From assembly GCF_019048865.1 (NCBI RefSeq), contig NZ_CP077604.1, positions 186,001 to 250,000 of the forward strand: 64,000 bases of DNA, written 5' to 3'. The notes beneath the pieces were generated by a model. It worked only from the letters and a program-made list of their open reading frames with translations, made no database searches and was not told where the DNA came from. Each line of letters begins with the position of its first letter. Position 1 is the stretch's first letter. The position numbers were made by a program, and so were the translations under genes. Below, in pieces: positions 61,074 through 64,000 of the stretch. This stretch comes from Aquihabitans sp. G128 (lineage in GTDB: Bacteria > Actinomycetota > Acidimicrobiia > Acidimicrobiales > Iamiaceae).

Positions 61074-62591
61074 ACCACCCGCACGGCGCCGCCGCGCCGC
61101 GGGTCGCCCACCGCAGTCACGCCGGGCACCACGGCGTGGACGCCGCCGAAGTACATCGAGGGGCCCGGCCACTCGTTGGTCCGGGCCAGCTCGGCGAGGG
61201 CCTCGGCCACCCCGGGGGCGAAGCCCGGCTCGACCTCGAGGTGGTCGGCGTCCCAGTGCAGCCGGGGCGACTCGACGGCGTCGCGGAGCTCGCGCCGGTG
61301 GTCGATGGTGGCCACCAGGACCTGGAGCAGGGCCGAGCGGATCCGCTTCGAGCCGCCGCTGCCGAGCGCCAGCGCCACCGAGGCGTCGTCGGCGCCCAGG
61401 ACGAAGGTGGGCGACATCATCGAGGCCACCCGCTGGCTGGGCGGGGCGCCGTGGAAGCCGTCGGGGTGCAGGTCGTCCTCGCCCAGCATGTTGTTGCAGC
61501 TGATGCCCGTGCCGTCGATGAGGTCGCCCGAGCACTCGCCGTTGCTGGTGGTCATGGCAGCCACGTTGCCCTCGGCGTCGGCCACCGAGACGTGGGTGGT
61601 GCCGCGGGTGGCCAGCGGGCGCCCGTCGGGGTCGTCACCCAGGTCGCCGCGCAGCGCCGCCACCACCTCGGGGTCGCCCGCGGTGCGCGCTGCGTCGACC
61701 TCGGCCATCACGCGGGCCAGCGCCACGGCCAGCTCGGGCGAACCGGCGGGGGGGCAGCTCGGCCACCCGGTCGAGGCGGGCCAGGGCCACCCCGAGGAGG
61801 GCGCCGCCGAAGGTCGGGGGCGGGTTGGTGAGCACGGTGCGGTCGCGGTAGCGGAGCCGCAGGGGCTCGCGCTCGATGACGCGGTAGGCGTGGAGGTCCT
61901 CCTCGGTGAGCAGGCCGCCCTGGTCGGCGAGCTGGCGGGCGAAGCGGCGGGCGCCGTCGCCTCGGTAGAAGGTGTCCTGCGGGTCCCGCCCGAGCTTCGC
62001 GAGGTAGGCGCCGAGGGCGGGGTTGCGGAGGGTGTCGCCGGCGCCGAGCAGCTGGCCGCCGGGGAAGAACACGTCCCGACTGGCCGGGGTCCGGGCCAGG
62101 ATCGGTGCCAGGAGGGTGAGGTCCTCGGCCTGCGACGGCGAGACCGCCACGCCGTCGGTGGCCAGCGCCGCCGCCGGTGCCACCACGTCGGCCAGCGGCA
62201 GCCGGCCCAGGCGCCCGTGGACGTGGAGGTAGCCGGCGAGCACGCCGGGGACGGCGACCGAGCCCGGGCCGCAGTGGAAGGTCTGCACGGCGGCGGCGAA
62301 CGAGACGGACACCTCCTCGAACACCGGCGCGGCACCGCCTTCGGGTCGGCCCCGACCGGGCGTGTCGACGAAGAAGTCGTGGACGGTGTCACGGCCGTCG
62401 GCGGTGCGCGCCAGCAGGTAGCCCCCGCCGCCCAGGCTGGTGAAGCCGGGCTCGCACACCGCCGAGGCGAAGCCGGCGGCCACCACGGCGTCGAAGGCGT
62501 TGCCGCCGGCGTCGAGCATGGCGGCCGCGGCATCGGCGGCGGCCTCGTGGCCGGCCGCGACGACGCCACGGTGGGGGAGGGGACCGGACAT
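61070..62591 (-). CDS. ggt: Gamma-glutamyltransferase family hydrolase (apparent frameshift)
   Basis: NTN-hydrolase that self-cleaves at a Thr. The N-terminal half has GVVAAGHEAAADAAAAMLDA, GNAFDAVVAA and GGGGYLLART. The C-terminal half has the nucleophile in RGTTHVSVADAEGNVAAMT, SNNML-type ISCNNMLG and GSGGSKRI. Seven G at 61748-61754 split the halves; six give about 506 residues. No signal peptide is seen, so cytoplasmic. Cephalosporin-acylase-like activity is an alternative. Leaderless ATG 62591. Confidence 0.87.
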
Positions 62592-62599
62592 GGCGCCGA

Positions 62600-62605
62600 A
62601 GCGTA
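62600..62605 (-). promoter_or_regulatory. -10 hexamer TACGCT of ggt
   Basis: TACGCT, 8 nt, then ATG 62591. Confidence 0.5.
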
Positions 62606-62641
62606 GGGCTGCGGGCCGGGCCCCTCAGGCGGCGAGGGGCG

Positions 62642-63527
62642 TCAGCTCGTGACGACCTGGTTGACCTTGGCTGCCACGGTGGCGGCGGTGGCCCGCATGC
62701 CGGCGGCGTTGGGGTGGACCGGGGCCGCCACGTTGGTGGGCACGAGGCCCTCGACCCACTTGGCCGAGCCGGCGCAGAAGTCGTGGCCGATGCTCGGCGT
62801 GGCGACGTCGACGTAGGTGATGCCGGCCTTGGCGGCCCGGGCCTGGAGCATGGCGTTGAGCTCCTTGACCTTGGCCCGCAGGTAGACGACGTCGGCCGGG
62901 AGGATCGGCACCACCGGGTAGCAGCCGGTGCCGGTCTCGGGCAGCACGGTGGGGTAGCCCACGAGGAAGGCCTTGGCCCGGGGGGCCTTGGCCTTGACGT
63001 CGGTGAGGGCCTTGTCGAGCTTCGGGGCGACGGCGGCGATCTTCTCGCTCAGCTCGTCCCGGCCGTCGTGGACGTAGTCGCCCTTGCAGCCGGCGTCCCA
63101 GGGCAGCGACACGGCGCAGTTCTTGACGATGTCGGTGAAGCCGATGTCGTTGCCGCCGACGGTGAGGGTGACCACCTTGGTCTGGCCGTCGAGGGCGCTG
63201 AGCTGGGCCGGGTTGGCCGGTCCGGGCGTCACGTCCTGGGGGGGCGTACAGGTCGCTGATGGTGCCGCCGGAGCAGCTGATGTCGCGGAACTTGGTGACC
63301 TTGATCGCGGGCCGGGCCAGGCTCGGGTAGTTCTTGTTCGACCGGAGGCAGCCGAGGGGGCTGGTGGACTGGTCGGGGATCAGCGGGCCGGCGGCGTAGC
63401 TGTCGCCCAGGGCGACGTAGGTGTCCGGCGCGGCCGGCTGGCAGGCGCTGAGGCCCACCGCGGCGGCGATCGAGACCACCAGCGTGGCCAGGCCCAGGCC
63501 GCGGGTTCGTGCGTGGCGTCCGGTCAT
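62642..63527 (-). CDS. Secreted SGNH/GDSL hydrolase, probable lipoprotein (apparent frameshift)
   Basis: Signal sequence LATLVVSIAAAVGLSAC with a lipobox Cys, then block I YVALGDSYAAGP with the catalytic Ser, block III VGGNDIGF and block V SIGHDFCAG/VHPNAAG with Asp and His. Several Cys suggest disulphides, like Streptomyces lipases of this family. Seven G at 63238-63244 break the frame; six give YAPPQDVTPG and 294 residues. ATG 63527 has GGAGG about 7 nt ahead. Ester substrate unknown. Confidence 0.87.
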
Positions 63528-63607
63528 GGTTCTCCCTCCGGGCCCGCCGTGCGCCGAGCCCCCGTGTCCGCCTGGGCACGGTACTCGCCCGGTGGCCCCC
63601 GAGCGCG

Positions 63608-63637
63608 GCGGTGCCCCGGCCGGAGCCGGGGCACCGC
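63608..63637. terminator. 13-bp hairpin
   Basis: GCGGTGCCCCGGC / GCCGGGGCACCGC with loop CGGA; perfect stem, no T-tract. It is 36 bp beyond the stop of the minus-strand SDR at 63673. Confidence 0.6.
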
Positions 63638-63672
63638 GTGCTCGATGGGGGAAGCGGCCCGGGGGCCGAGGC

Positions 63673-64000
63673 TCAGCCGCCGAGGGCCGCGAGGGTGGCC
63701 TGGAGCTCTTCGGTGAGGTTGGCGGGGACGACGTAGCCGTCCTCGTTGCGGATCTCGTCGAAGTGGTCGCGGATGTCCTCGACCGTGAGGCTCTCGGTGT
63801 CGGTCCAGCCCGGCGTGACGCCGGTGAAGATGCGGGCGACGTGGCCACCGCCGCACGAGTAGACCTCGCCGGTGACCGGGACGTCCTCGTGGGCCAGCCA
63901 GGCCACGACGGGGGTGATGAACTCCGGGCCCAGCTTGTCGACGAGCGGGCCGAGCAGGTCCTCGGTCATGCGCGACTTGGCCACCGGGGCGATGGCGTTG
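63673..64000 (-). CDS. C-terminal part of an SDR-family dehydrogenase (partial)
   Basis: About 108 residues are visible, running off the right edge. They start NAIAPVAKSRMTEDLLGP, a typical end of an SDR after the active site, and contain AWLAHEDVPVTGEVYSCGGG and a C-terminal DIRDHFDEIRNEDGYVVP. This tail resembles 17-beta-HSD4/MFE-type (R)-hydroxyacyl-CoA dehydrogenases. The active site is outside the window. Confidence 0.8.
   Translation of the reverse strand, partial: NAIAPVAKSRMTEDLLGPLVDKLGPEFITPVVAWLAHEDVPVTGEVYSCGGGHVARIFTGVTPGWTDTESLTVEDIRDHFDEIRNEDGYVVPANLTEELQATLAALGG

Noticed and set aside
61070..62591. ggt as a decayed pseudogene
   Set aside because: A single seven-G run splits it and both halves keep all catalytic residues; the same context breaks four other conserved genes, so a sequence error is more likely.

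Overview
The window is about 73% GC by eye and is packed with genes on both strands. The gene content points to an actinobacterium: coenzyme F420 genes (cofD, cofE), two luciferase-like (probably F420-dependent) oxidoreductases, a mycothiol conjugate amidase, a wax-ester-synthase-type acyltransferase, Pkn-type kinase architecture and actinobacterial LexA boxes. The F420, sugar-nucleotide and type II fatty-acid sets, with many leaderless genes, would fit a member of the Acidimicrobiia. That placement is an inference from content, not a phylogenetic result.

Layout. (1) 1-11.2 kb: a surface-polysaccharide region. It has UDP-glucose dehydrogenase and UDP-glucuronate decarboxylase (UDP-xylose), GDP-fucose synthase, three glycosyltransferases, a GDP-mannose-pyrophosphorylase-like enzyme and a UDP-glucose-4-epimerase-like enzyme; GDP-mannose 4,6-dehydratase follows at 14-15 kb. 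(2) 11.3-15.5 kb: F420 genes, an excalibur lipoprotein, an XRE regulator. (3) 15.6-23.2 kb: DNA and RNA maintenance, with SOS-controlled dnaE2, a RecQ-phosphoribosyltransferase fusion, a HAD-SpoU methylase fusion and a YjbR protein. (4) 23-37.8 kb: membrane proteins (NfeD-SPFH pair, rhomboid), mycothiol amidase, thiolase, amidase, SDRs, thioesterase, enoyl-CoA hydratase and other lipid or detoxification enzymes, plus a 49-residue protein below a second LexA box. (5) 37.8-45.5 kb: a complete type II fatty-acid operon on the minus strand (fabD - biotinyl-like protein - fabH - fabG - acpP - fabF - accD - fabI) with a divergent fabZ; the shared intergenic region carries tandem operator-like repeats and a hairpin over the fabD ribosome site. 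(6) 45.5-54.8 kb: phosphatase, pyruvate kinase, methyltransferase-MUG glycosylase fusion, SDR, LLM oxidoreductase, Ser/Thr kinase, wax ester synthase, PAP2 phosphatase. (7) 54.8-58.4 kb: the dTDP-L-rhamnose operon rfbACBD. (8) 58.4-64 kb: RecB-like nuclease, TetR operon with two unknown proteins, gamma-glutamyltransferase, SGNH hydrolase, and the end of an SDR that runs off the window.

Two window-wide features matter for anyone using this annotation. First, at least 23 genes have a TANNNT hexamer 6-8 nt before an ATG or GTG, the pattern of leaderless transcription; this decided many start codons here. Second, twelve otherwise conserved genes carry apparent single frameshifts (gmd has two). 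They recur in the same contexts (G7 runs, loss of one CG unit from a CG repeat, CTCGAAGTTC), so they look like consensus-sequence errors rather than real pseudogenes. I give each such gene its full extent and state where the shift lies.

I saw no rRNA, tRNA, CRISPR array, insertion sequence or prophage gene.
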